Assembly: GCA_035263645.1 (NCBI GenBank)
Contig: DATFRD010000401.1
Coordinates: forward strand, 1-12,657
DNA length: 12,657 bases
Source: CF-161 sp035263645
GTDB lineage: Bacteria > Chloroflexota > Dormibacteria > Dormibacterales > Dormibacteraceae
Direction of reading: 5' to 3'
The notes beneath the pieces are model-generated. The model searched no databases and was not told the DNA's origin. It saw only the letters and a list, made by a program, of their open reading frames with translations. Position numbers and translations under genes: made by a program. Below, piece by piece: positions 1 through 5,751 of the stretch (position 1 is its first letter; every line of letters begins with the position of its first letter).

Positions 1-2
1 AA

Positions 3-38
3 CTCCCAACCAAAGAACAGGACCCAGCGGCAGCGTAA
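3..38 (+). CDS. Possible C-terminal end of a rightward gene (partial)
   Basis: Read from base 3, the window opens with eleven sense codons (LPTKEQDPAAA) followed by a TAA stop at 36-38. A hairpin (42-68) begins three bases after the stop, as expected for the 3' end of a gene. The hydrophilic Ala/Pro/Asp-rich tail looks like a natural C-terminus. The other two rightward frames stay open across this stretch, so the assignment rests only on the stop-plus-hairpin arrangement. Too little is visible to name a product, and it may be chance. Confidence 0.25.
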   Translation, partial: LPTKEQDPAAA

Positions 39-41
39 GCA

Positions 42-68
42 AGGGCTCCGCACTGCGGGTGAGTCCCT
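42..68 (+). terminator. Hairpin, candidate terminator for an upstream rightward gene
   Basis: The arms AGGG-CTC-CGC (42-51) and GCG-(GGT bulge)-GAG-(T bulge)-CCCT (55-68) pair around a 3-nt ACT loop, followed by CTTCCC. There is no long U-tract, which is common for high-GC actinobacterial terminators. It lies just after the possible TAA stop at 36-38. Confidence 0.35.
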
Positions 69-237
69 CTTCCCGACGCCGCCAGCGCCTCAGTCAGACC
101 CGAAGGGATGCACCGAAGGTGCCGCGGAAATCCCAGCGAGAGGGGGGGTTCCGGACCACCCCACGAAATCCGCACCCCGCCCGCGCGATTTCGCGGGGAC
201 CCCGGTGGAAGGGGGGGCCTGCCCCCCTTTGCGCGTC
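69..237. other. Gene-free intergenic stretch with hairpins
   Basis: I see no credible gene here; short open frames lack a ribosome site and protein-like composition. Besides the terminator-like hairpin at 209-229, there are two more inverted repeats. GGGGT (145-149) pairs with ACCCC (158-162). CGAAATC (164-170) pairs with GATTTCG (187-193) across a 16-nt C/G-rich loop. The stretch lies between the possible 3' end of a rightward gene and the 3' end of the leftward WXG100 operon, so it is probably a convergent-gene terminator zone. Confidence 0.4.
209..229 (-). terminator. Terminator hairpin after the WXG100 operon
   Basis: AAGGGGGG (209-216) and CCCCCCTT (222-229) form a perfect 8-bp stem with the 5-nt loop GCCTG. 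It begins 8 bp downstream of the stop codon of the leftward WXG100 gene (stop at 238-240). The stem is symmetrical, so it could serve both strands. No long U-tract is present. Confidence 0.55.
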
Positions 238-528
238 TCATCCCCCCCACAGCTGCTCGAGATAGCGCTCGGTCTGCCGGTAGTTGGCGAACGCGACCTC
301 CAGCGCCTGGTACAGGTGCCACAGGATGCCGTTGACCTCGTCGCAGGCGCCGGTCCAGTCCTGCTGCGCCTTGTTCCACTGCCCGGCCGCCGCGCCGCCC
401 CAGGTGCCCTGCAGCGTCTTCAGGAACCTGTCCAGGTCATCCTTCTCGGCGACCAGCGCCCGGTGGCAGCTGGCGACGTCCTCGGCGGCCTGCATCATGG
501 CGTGGAAGTCGACTGTGAGCTTCCCCAT
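238..528 (-). CDS. WXG100 family protein (ESAT-6/CFP-10-like), 96 aa
   Basis: A small secreted-type helical-hairpin protein of the WXG100 superfamily, normally exported by type VII secretion systems as a dimer with a partner. Length is 96 aa, typical for the family (about 100). The W-x-G turn is at residues 43-45 (GTWGG), between two predicted long helices (about 5-38 and 48-92). A type VII signal-like Y-x3-E lies at Tyr83-Glu87 in helix 2. The ATG start at 526-528 has a GAGGAG Shine-Dalgarno sequence a few bases upstream, which argues against the longer open reading frame extending upstream. It is last of three leftward genes, 17 bp after the other WXG100 gene, and is followed by a terminator hairpin. 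The two probably form a heterodimer. Whether it is a structural Esx protein or a short toxin-like substrate cannot be decided from sequence. Confidence 0.85.
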   Translation of the reverse strand: MGKLTVDFHAMMQAAEDVASCHRALVAEKDDLDRFLKTLQGTWGGAAAGQWNKAQQDWTGACDEVNGILWHLYQALEVAFANYRQTERYLEQLWGG

Positions 529-545
529 GTTCGCTCCTCGATCTC

Positions 546-932
546 CTAGATCGTGTAGTTCAGGCCCTTGACGGCGCTGTCTATGCCCAGCTTGCTGTCC
601 CAGTCGGCCTGGTCGTAGCGCCTGGCGCTGTCGCCCATGCAGCTCTCGATCTCCGCGAGCGCGTTCTTGATGTGGTCGTGGGCGGTCTGCCAGTCCGCCT
701 TGGCCTGCAGGAACTTCCGGTAGGCGTCGCCGTCCCAGGTGCCGGGGTGCAGGCCGTCGAGGTTCGTCATCAGCTTGTCGACCTCGCTGGTCATCACCTG
801 TCCGACGTGGCTGATGTACTGCTGGGCCGACACCATGATGTGCGTGTCGGTGTCGAAGCCCTGCCCGCCGTGGATGCCCCCGACCGGCGCCTGGTAGCCG
901 CCTGGCGGCTGCGCTCCGTGTCTCATTCCCAT
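546..932 (-). CDS. WXG100 family protein with N-terminal extension, 128 aa
   Basis: Second WXG100-like protein, 128 aa, probably the partner of the 96-aa protein immediately downstream. About 30 residues of Gly/Pro/His-rich, probably disordered sequence precede the helical hairpin. The W-x-G turn is W66-D67-G68 (GTWDG). A Y-x3-D export-type motif is at Tyr106-Asp110 (YDQAD). The ATG at 930-932 is preceded by GGAGG about 8 bp upstream. A second ATG two codons in is possible but further from that site. The gene sits 27 bp after the one-TM protein and 17 bp before the next WXG100 gene, so the three are likely one transcript. Membership of the family is clear from W-x-G plus the helical pattern. 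The biological role is inferred. Confidence 0.8.
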   Translation of the reverse strand: MGMRHGAQPPGGYQAPVGGIHGGQGFDTDTHIMVSAQQYISHVGQVMTSEVDKLMTNLDGLHPGTWDGDAYRKFLQAKADWQTAHDHIKNALAEIESCMGDSARRYDQADWDSKLGIDSAVKGLNYTI

Positions 933-959
933 GGTCCTCGCCTCCGTTGCTCTGGTGGA

Positions 960-1322
960 TCAGCTCCGGCTCGCCGGCGCTGCCGTAGCATGCGAGGCGG
1001 GCAGGCCCGGGCGCCCGCCGGCGAGCGCCCGGTGGCTCGTGATCGCCGGCCACAGCGCGATGCCGGCCGCGACCACCGCGGCGAGCACCGCCGTCACGAC
1101 GATGGCGCCGAAGCGGGGGCCCTCGGCCCCGCGGCCACGCCTGTCGGGCCGCGGCTCCAGCGCCGCGACGAAGGCCCGCGAGCCCAGCCCGGCGGTGGCC
1201 GGCGACCACGTCGGCTGACCGCCCCGGCCTTCTACCACGTCCCGGAGCACCCGCCCGAGCCGCTCGTCGCCCTGCGAGCCTCTGGTCCGGGAACGGTGGT
1301 CGCCGCGGTGCAGGTCACTCAT
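960..1322 (-). CDS. Hypothetical single-pass membrane protein, 120 aa
   Basis: I do not recognise a family. The protein has a charged, Arg-rich N-terminal half (residues 1-70). One strong hydrophobic segment follows at about residues 71-92 (Ala/Val/Ile-rich, ending in WP). A short Ala/Pro/Ser-rich tail of about 28 residues completes it. By the positive-inside rule the N-terminal part would be cytoplasmic and the tail outside. It is the first gene of the trio with the two WXG100 genes, which suggests a membrane-linked role in their export or use. The ATG at 1320-1322 was chosen because the charged segment starts there; an in-frame ATG 51 bp upstream (1373) is an alternative. It is transcribed divergently from the gene at 1430, with about 107 bp between them. 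Confidence 0.6.
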   Translation of the reverse strand: MSDLHRGDHRSRTRGSQGDERLGRVLRDVVEGRGGQPTWSPATAGLGSRAFVAALEPRPDRRGRGAEGPRFGAIVVTAVLAAVVAAGIALWPAITSHRALAGGRPGLPASHATAAPASRS

Positions 1323-1390
1323 GGTCAGCGCCCTGCCATCATGCCGGCGGGGTCCACCCGGTGCGGCGGACATTCGAGGGACAAAGCCCA

Positions 1391-1416
1391 GGGGCGCGGC
1401 CGGGGGGCGGCGCCCC
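1391..1416. repeat. Inverted repeat in the divergent promoter region
   Basis: GGGGCGC (1391-1397) and GCGCCCC (1410-1416) are exact reverse complements separated by 12 bp. The right arm abuts the TACAAT box at 1417. The repeat covers the place where a -35 element would sit, so it could be an operator. In DNA this GC-rich, chance is a real alternative. Confidence 0.35.
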
Positions 1417-1422
1417 TACAAT
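1417..1422 (+). promoter_or_regulatory. -10 box TACAAT of a probably leaderless gene
   Basis: TACAAT matches the TANNNT actinobacterial -10 pattern, and stands out in a very GC-rich segment. It ends 7 bp before the GTG start at 1430, so transcription would begin at or within a base or two of the start codon. There is no Shine-Dalgarno sequence before the GTG, which agrees with a leaderless mRNA. I see no good -35 hexamer. Confidence 0.5.
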
Positions 1423-1429
1423 CGCGCCG

Positions 1430-2350
1430 GTGAGCGAGGCGCTCGGGTTGGACGCGGACGGGCTCCCGCTGTTCCCGCCGCTGCCGGGAGGCCGCGTCGT
1501 GCCGCAGGCCGGCGCCCGCAGCATCGCCCGCCTCGTCGCCGGCCTGCGCACCGCCGTGGTGACCGTCCGCACGGACGAGGTGACGGCGATGGTCGTATTC
1601 GTCGACCACCGGCCGGCCGACGGCATGGCCCTGCGGGCCCAGCGCCGCGTCCTCGGCGCCGACGCCCTGGACGAGATCGCGGACGCGCGCGTGGACGAGG
1701 TGACCGTGACCGAGGTGACGCCCGAAGTGGCGAGCGTCCTGGGCAGCTACTTCCTTCCCACGGAGCTGCGCGCCCTGTCCGCCGGCCTCGTCGCGCCCGA
1801 GGAGTTCGTGCGCAGCCTGGCCCGGCCCGGCCAGCGCGGGTGCCTGCTGGTCCGGGCCCCGGAGGCCCTGGGCGTGGTCTTCCTGGCCGGTGGCAGGGTC
1901 GTGCTCGCCTGTCGGCAGGACGGCCCGGCCGGCGGCCTCGAGCAGGTCGCGCCGCTCTTCGCGAGCCCGGGCGCCACGCTCTGGGCGCGGCTGGGCAGCG
2001 ACCCGGCGGCGCCGACCGTCGAGGCGGGGCCGGCCGTCGAGGCGGGGCCGGCGCCCGCCCCGGCTGCAGACGCGATCCCGGCGCCACCCGTGGCGGCCCC
2101 AGCGTCACCGGTCGTGACGTCGCCGCTGGACGTCGCGCTGGCGGAGGCTCGCGAGGTGCTCGGACCCCACGCCGTGCGGGTCGAGGGCGTGCTGCGCCGG
2201 GCGGAGCCGACGCTCGACGGGCTGCGGGCGGCCGCCGAGTCGCTGCGCGAGCGACGGGTCCGGCTGCTCAGCCGGGCCACGATGGAGCTGGTGTCCGACC
2301 GGGTGCTCGCGGCGCTGGACGGCCCGGCCTGCCCGGCCTCCCGGCCCTGA
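1430..2350 (+). CDS. Protein with two PATAN/DUF4388-like repeats, 306 aa, function unknown
   Basis: Not firmly recognised. Two segments resemble each other and the PATAN (DUF4388) fold: residues about 31-96 and about 123-189. Each starts with a helix (ARLVAGL / EEFVRSLA). A strand pair follows (AVVTVRT...VVFVDHR / CLLVRA...VVFLAGGRVV). Each then has GA/GG-L plus a helix and a last strand. A Pro/Ala/Val linker (about 190-232) contains an exact-looking 18-bp tandem duplication. The C-terminus (233-295) is amphipathic helix, possibly coiled coil. PATAN domains generally act as protein-interaction or signalling modules in bacteria; here that is inference. GTG at 1430 was chosen over the ATG at 1361 because a TACAAT box ends 7 bp before it. 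It is divergent from the WXG100 trio and converges on the MinD-like ATPase, with 30 bp between stops, so it may belong to the same system. Confidence 0.7.
   Translation: MSEALGLDADGLPLFPPLPGGRVVPQAGARSIARLVAGLRTAVVTVRTDEVTAMVVFVDHRPADGMALRAQRRVLGADALDEIADARVDEVTVTEVTPEVASVLGSYFLPTELRALSAGLVAPEEFVRSLARPGQRGCLLVRAPEALGVVFLAGGRVVLACRQDGPAGGLEQVAPLFASPGATLWARLGSDPAAPTVEAGPAVEAGPAPAPAADAIPAPPVAAPASPVVTSPLDVALAEAREVLGPHAVRVEGVLRRAEPTLDGLRAAAESLRERRVRLLSRATMELVSDRVLAALDGPACPASRP
2018..2053 (+). repeat. Tandem duplication of an 18-bp unit
   Basis: The unit at 2018-2035 (GTCGAGGCGGGGCCGGCC) is repeated at 2036-2053 with one mismatch in the last base. In frame it gives two copies of VEAGPA in the interdomain linker of the PATAN-like protein. 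It is a length-variable linker rather than a structural repeat. Confidence 0.7.
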
Positions 2351-2384
2351 GCGAGCGGACGACGGTCGCCGCGGTCTGCGTCAG
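2347..2384. terminator. Weak hairpin spanning two convergent stop codons
   Basis: GCGGAC (2355-2360) pairs with GTCTGC (2374-2379), with one G-U wobble. The flanking CTGA (2347-2350) and TCAG (2381-2384) also pair; these include both stop codons. The 13-nt loop and internal bulge make it weak. It is the only candidate for ending transcription of the convergent genes, which are 30 bp apart. Confidence 0.3.
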
Positions 2385-3895
2385 CCCTGGCGCAGCGCGC
2401 GGGCGACGGTCAGCGCCAGGTCGAGGTACGCGCCGCGCAGGCCGGCGTCGATCTCGGTGATCGGCTGGCCCTTCACGATGGCCAGCGTGGCGCGCTCGTT
2501 GCGCGGGATCTCGACCACCGCGACCACGCGGGCCCGGATCTCGTCGAGCATCGCGCGCACCCCGGGGTCCTCGCGCACCGCGCGGAGGGGGGAGCGCACG
2601 TACGGCACGACGGTCCGCACCCGGCGATAGGAGACCCCCGCGTCGCCCCGCACCATCGGCGCGTCCAGGTAGTCGAGCACGCCCTGGAGCCGGGTCGGGT
2701 CGTCGGTGGTCGGGACCAGCAGCAGGTCGCACACCCCCAGCCAGCCGGCGCAGACCGCCGCCTCCGCCGAGGTGAAGGCGGGGATGCGGTTGGGCAGGTC
2801 GATGACCGACACCGCGTGCAGCTGCCGCAGCTGGGCCGCGAAGCGCTCGACCTGGCCGGGCGCGTAGGCGTCGGCCACGTCCCGCCGCTCGGGATAGATG
2901 GCCAGCGCCGGCGTGCGGTTCCACGCCGGGACCGACCACTCCCGCCCGGCCTCGATGTCCGCCATGATCTCGAACACCGTGGGGACCTGCGCGCTCAGCG
3001 TGAGCCGGCCCCACTGGTCGGGATTGCCGATGTTCTGGTCGACCACGGCGGCGCACCAGCCGCTGGCCTGGACCGCCTCGCCGTAGATGATGCCGAGGGC
3101 GGCGGCCACCGCCGTCTTGCCGACCCCACCCGCCCTCGAGCTGACGCCCACCAGCCGGCCGGTCGTGTGGGAGAGCACCAGCCGGGTCAGCTCCTCGGGC
3201 ACCCACGCGCCGCGCGGGGGCTGGCCCAGCAGGCCGGCCGCCCGCTCCACCAGGCCGCGCAGGTCGATGGCCGGCGGGCGCGGCGCCCGACCGGGCGGCT
3301 CCGGGGGCTGCGGCACGAACGCGTTGGGGGGCGGCGGCGTCGGGGGCTGCGGCCGCGGGGGCCCGGGCGGCGGGGGCGCGGGCGGCGGGGCCGCCGGCGG
3401 GCGGCGGCCCAGGGGCGGCGCGGCGCGCGGCCGGTAGGGCGTGTCCCCGGCCGCCGGGCCCGGCGCGGCCGGAGCCGCCTCGAAGCAGTCCTGGTGGGTG
3501 CGGATGACCAGCTCGGTCAGGGTTCTCACGTCCAGGCCCACCGCCGCGCGCACGTTTGCCAGGCCGGCGTAGAGGGCCAGCTCGTCCTGGTCCTGCACGC
3601 CGACCACCGCCTCCGCGTCCATGCTCCCGAGCCAGCGCTCGAGCCCGGGCTCGTGCAGCATGATGAGGACGGGCAAGCGCTCGGCGGGCACGGCGTGGCT
3701 CCACCAGGAGTCGAGCATGTCCGAGACCTCGCCCTCGGTGGCGACGAAGGCCAGTCCCCCCAGCGGCGGCTTGACGCAGCAGGCCGGCGGGCTCGCTGCG
3801 GCCGAGAGCCGCGAGGTCAGGAGCTCCAGGCTCTGGCTGGCGCCCGGCTCGTCGAGCAGCGGGATGAACGCGCAGCCGTGGAACTCGCCTCGCAC
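2381..3895 (-). CDS. MinD/ParA-like ATPase with proline-rich linker (EspI/CpaE-like layout), 504 aa
   Basis: A probable P-loop ATPase of the SIMIBI/MinD class. Residues 1-140 form an unrecognised mixed alpha/beta domain. Residues 142-207 are a Pro/Ala-rich linker with several PPPP runs. Residues about 210-504 are the ATPase. The P-loop is residues 254-261 (RAGGVGKT). A switch-like segment VVDQNIGNPDQ begins near 284, and the Walker B strand SVIDLP is at 363-368. The lysine that normally starts the deviant Walker A motif (KGGxGKT) is replaced by Ala255. Proline-rich region plus MinD domain recalls EspI of mycobacterial ESX loci and CpaE-type proteins, and two WXG100 genes lie nearby. Direct involvement in type VII secretion is inferred. 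The GTG start (3893-3895) lies 12 bp after the EamA gene and has no clear Shine-Dalgarno sequence. Confidence 0.75.
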   Translation of the reverse strand: MRGEFHGCAFIPLLDEPGASQSLELLTSRLSAAASPPACCVKPPLGGLAFVATEGEVSDMLDSWWSHAVPAERLPVLIMLHEPGLERWLGSMDAEAVVGVQDQDELALYAGLANVRAAVGLDVRTLTELVIRTHQDCFEAAPAAPGPAAGDTPYRPRAAPPLGRRPPAAPPPAPPPPGPPRPQPPTPPPPNAFVPQPPEPPGRAPRPPAIDLRGLVERAAGLLGQPPRGAWVPEELTRLVLSHTTGRLVGVSSRAGGVGKTAVAAALGIIYGEAVQASGWCAAVVDQNIGNPDQWGRLTLSAQVPTVFEIMADIEAGREWSVPAWNRTPALAIYPERRDVADAYAPGQVERFAAQLRQLHAVSVIDLPNRIPAFTSAEAAVCAGWLGVCDLLLVPTTDDPTRLQGVLDYLDAPMVRGDAGVSYRRVRTVVPYVRSPLRAVREDPGVRAMLDEIRARVVAVVEIPRNERATLAIVKGQPITEIDAGLRGAYLDLALTVARALRQG

Positions 3896-3907
3896 CGCGA
3901 GCGAAGC

Positions 3908-4804
3908 CTACCAGTCCCGGATCGCGGCTCGGGAACGCGGACGGAGAGGCCGCGGCCGGAGCCCGTTGGCGAGGAGCACCCCGATCACGATCATGGCCAG
4001 GCCCACCACGATCCCGGCGGTGAACGGCTCTCCGAGCAGTGCCACCCCCAGCGCCAGGGCGACCGCCGGGTTGACGTAGGTGATGGCCTGGGCGCGCAGC
4101 GGCCCCGCCTCGGCGATGAGCGCAAAGAAGAGGACGAACGCGAGGGCCGTGCACACGACGCCCAGGACCGCGACAGCCGCCAGCACCTGGAGCGGCGGGA
4201 GCCGGGCCGGCAGCCAGGCCAGGCCGACCGGCGCGTACACGGCGGCCGTCAGCGCCACGGACGCGGCGACGACCCCGAGGGCGGGAACGCCCGAGAGCCG
4301 ACGGGCCACGATCATCGGCCCGATCGCATACCCCACGGCGACCAGGCCCACCTCGCCGACGGCGCGGGCGTCGACCTGGGAGACGTCGAGCCCGAGCAGC
4401 GCGGCGACCCCGGCGAAGCCGACGACGAGGCCCGCCACGCGGCGCGCGTCCAGCCGGTCGTCGCCACGCGTGAGGAGCCCGAGCACCGCGGCGATGAGCG
4501 GGACGGCGGCGATGAGCAGCCCGGCCAGCGAGCTCGTGAGACGCTGCTCGGCGGTGGGCAGCAGCAGCCAGGGCACCGCCACCTCGACGAGCGTGTAGAG
4601 GGCGATCGGCCTCCAGCGCGCCAGCAAGGGGAACAGCTCACCTCGGGCCGCGGCGAGCGGGACGAGGAGCGCCGCCGCGATCGCGGTGCGCAGGAACACG
4701 ACGGTGACCGGGCTCAGGTCGCCGACCGCCACCTTGATGAGCAGGTATGGGATGCCCCAGATCACCGCCATCGCCAGAAAGAGGATCCAGCCGCGCCGGG
4801 TCAT
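3908..4804 (-). CDS. EamA-family (DMT superfamily) transporter, 298 aa
   Basis: An integral membrane protein of the drug/metabolite transporter superfamily, located in the cytoplasmic membrane. About ten hydrophobic segments are arranged as two EamA repeats (about residues 6-135 and 148-282). The first contains the family-like W-G-x-P-Y-L-L-I-K at residues 16-24. The second ends with the characteristic NPAVALALGVALLGEP (from residue 245). The length is normal. EamA carriers export or import small metabolites such as amino acids, and the substrate here cannot be told. The ATG start at 4802-4804 gives the expected short cytoplasmic N-terminus (MTRRGW). No Shine-Dalgarno or -10 box is obvious in the 125 bp before it. 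It may therefore be read through from the urease operon, whose last stop is at 4930. Confidence 0.9.
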   Translation of the reverse strand: MTRRGWILFLAMAVIWGIPYLLIKVAVGDLSPVTVVFLRTAIAAALLVPLAAARGELFPLLARWRPIALYTLVEVAVPWLLLPTAEQRLTSSLAGLLIAAVPLIAAVLGLLTRGDDRLDARRVAGLVVGFAGVAALLGLDVSQVDARAVGEVGLVAVGYAIGPMIVARRLSGVPALGVVAASVALTAAVYAPVGLAWLPARLPPLQVLAAVAVLGVVCTALAFVLFFALIAEAGPLRAQAITYVNPAVALALGVALLGEPFTAGIVVGLAMIVIGVLLANGLRPRPLRPRSRAAIRDW

Positions 4805-4901
4805 GGAGGCTGCAACCGCGTTTCCGGCCCGCGTCGTCCACTCGATCGTGTCGGCTCGGGTTGTCGATCATGGCTCCCGGCGCTCGGCGGCGGGGTTGCC
4901 G

Positions 4902-4917
4902 GTCGGCCATGGCCGAC
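4902..4917. repeat. 16-bp perfect palindrome between ureD and the EamA gene
   Basis: GTCGGCCATGGCCGAC reads identically on both strands. It sits 12 bp beyond the ureD stop and about 100 bp before the EamA start. It could fold as a 6-bp stem with a CATG loop (a weak end-of-operon terminator), or be a protein-binding site acting on the downstream transporter gene. Confidence 0.5.
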
Positions 4918-4929
4918 GCGGTGCCGGCG

Positions 4930-5751
4930 TCAGTACCTGCGGGGCGGCGGCGGCTCGGCGCCGGTGAGGGCGACGCGGGCGGCGCGCCAGGCCGCGTGAA
5001 CCGCGGCCGCGGCCGTTGCCGAGTCACCGGCCAGCGCCCGGAGCCAGGCGCCGGCGCCGCCGGGCAGCTCGCTGCAGCCCGCGCCAGGAACGCCGTCGAC
5101 CGCCGCCGCCAGGACGTCTGAGCTCAGGCCGCGGCTGACCACGAACAGCGTCCCGAGGGCGGCGTGGCCGCCGAGCAGGCCACGCCGCCCCAGGCCGCGT
5201 CGCGGCTCGAGCACGCACCGGTCACGAAACACGAGCCCCCCGCCCGGGCGCCGAGCCTCGACCAGGCTCGAGAAGCGCTCGAAGGCGAGCACTTCGCCGC
5301 GGGCCTGACGCCCGGGGGCGATCACCTCGCCCAGGATCAGCGTGCCGGTATCCGCGACCTCGTAGCGGCCCGTGTGGACGAAGCGCGAGCCGGCGTACGG
5401 CAGGTACGGATCGGGCACGAACTCCAGCAGCGCGCCCGGGCCTACGTGGATGCGCGTGTGCTGTCGGGCCTCGGCCCGAGGCATCCGGTAGATGCGGGTC
5501 GCCGACGTGGTGGCCAGGTGGAGCTGTGCGGCCGCCTCGACCCTGACGGCCAGCTCCAGCCGATCGCCCTGGAGCACGCCGCCGGACGGGCTCATCACGG
5601 CGACGAACGCCATCTCGGGCAGCGCCGGGTCCAGGTAGTGGGCACGCATCGCCTGCAGCGGCGGCCGCCAGTCGAGGTCGGTCAGCCGGGTGCGCCCGGC
5701 CAGCCGGCGCGCGGTCAGCCGCAGGTGCCCGGCCTGGCAGATTCCAGCCAC
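4930..5751 (-). CDS. ureD: Urease accessory protein UreD, 273 aa
   Basis: UreD (UreH in some species) is a cytoplasmic urease maturation factor. It binds the apo-urease and, with UreF and UreG, guides nickel insertion. The sequence shows the family's GHLRL start, the central SPSGGVLQGDRLEL block (from about residue 54) and the TTSATRIYRM block that follows it. The later LPYAGSRF region, near residue 115, is also present. Length is normal (about 270). The start is taken as GTG at 5749-5751, inside the end of ureG (37-bp overlap). No better in-frame ATG precedes the conserved GHLRL block. It is the last gene of the urease operon, read by translational coupling. The tail GAEPPPPRRY is unusual in composition but the protein is otherwise intact. 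Confidence 0.93.
   Translation of the reverse strand: MAGICQAGHLRLTARRLAGRTRLTDLDWRPPLQAMRAHYLDPALPEMAFVAVMSPSGGVLQGDRLELAVRVEAAAQLHLATTSATRIYRMPRAEARQHTRIHVGPGALLEFVPDPYLPYAGSRFVHTGRYEVADTGTLILGEVIAPGRQARGEVLAFERFSSLVEARRPGGGLVFRDRCVLEPRRGLGRRGLLGGHAALGTLFVVSRGLSSDVLAAAVDGVPGAGCSELPGGAGAWLRALAGDSATAAAAVHAAWRAARVALTGAEPPPPRRY

Noticed and set aside
1..120. Possible structured RNA (tmRNA, RNase P RNA, SRP RNA or tRNA) at the left edge
   Set aside because: I compared the segment by eye, on both strands, with the conserved cores of these RNAs and found none.
1..549. A rightward frame open from base 1 to 549
   Set aside because: It runs antisense to the WXG100 gene and through hairpins, with no start signal. 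It is open only by base composition.
238..1209. One long leftward frame joining the 96-aa WXG100 gene to upstream sequence
   Set aside because: The upstream part is Arg/Gly-rich noise antiphase to the 128-aa WXG100 gene and the TM protein. A Shine-Dalgarno sequence precedes the internal ATG at 528.
1321..2460. Alternative rightward and leftward frames across the PATAN-like gene
   Set aside because: The frame from 1430 has balanced protein composition, a leaderless promoter and domain-like strands. The others are Arg/Gly/Pro-rich.
3290..3430. GC-rich near-repetitive tract that might be a satellite or CRISPR-like repeat
   Set aside because: It is the coding sequence of the proline-rich linker (CCG/CCC codons). 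No spaced identical repeats are present.
2816..4999. A 727-codon rightward open frame antisense to the ATPase and EamA genes
   Set aside because: Its product is Arg/Gly/His/Asp-rich low-complexity sequence with no family pattern. It opposes two well-recognised genes. Long antisense frames are expected at this GC content.
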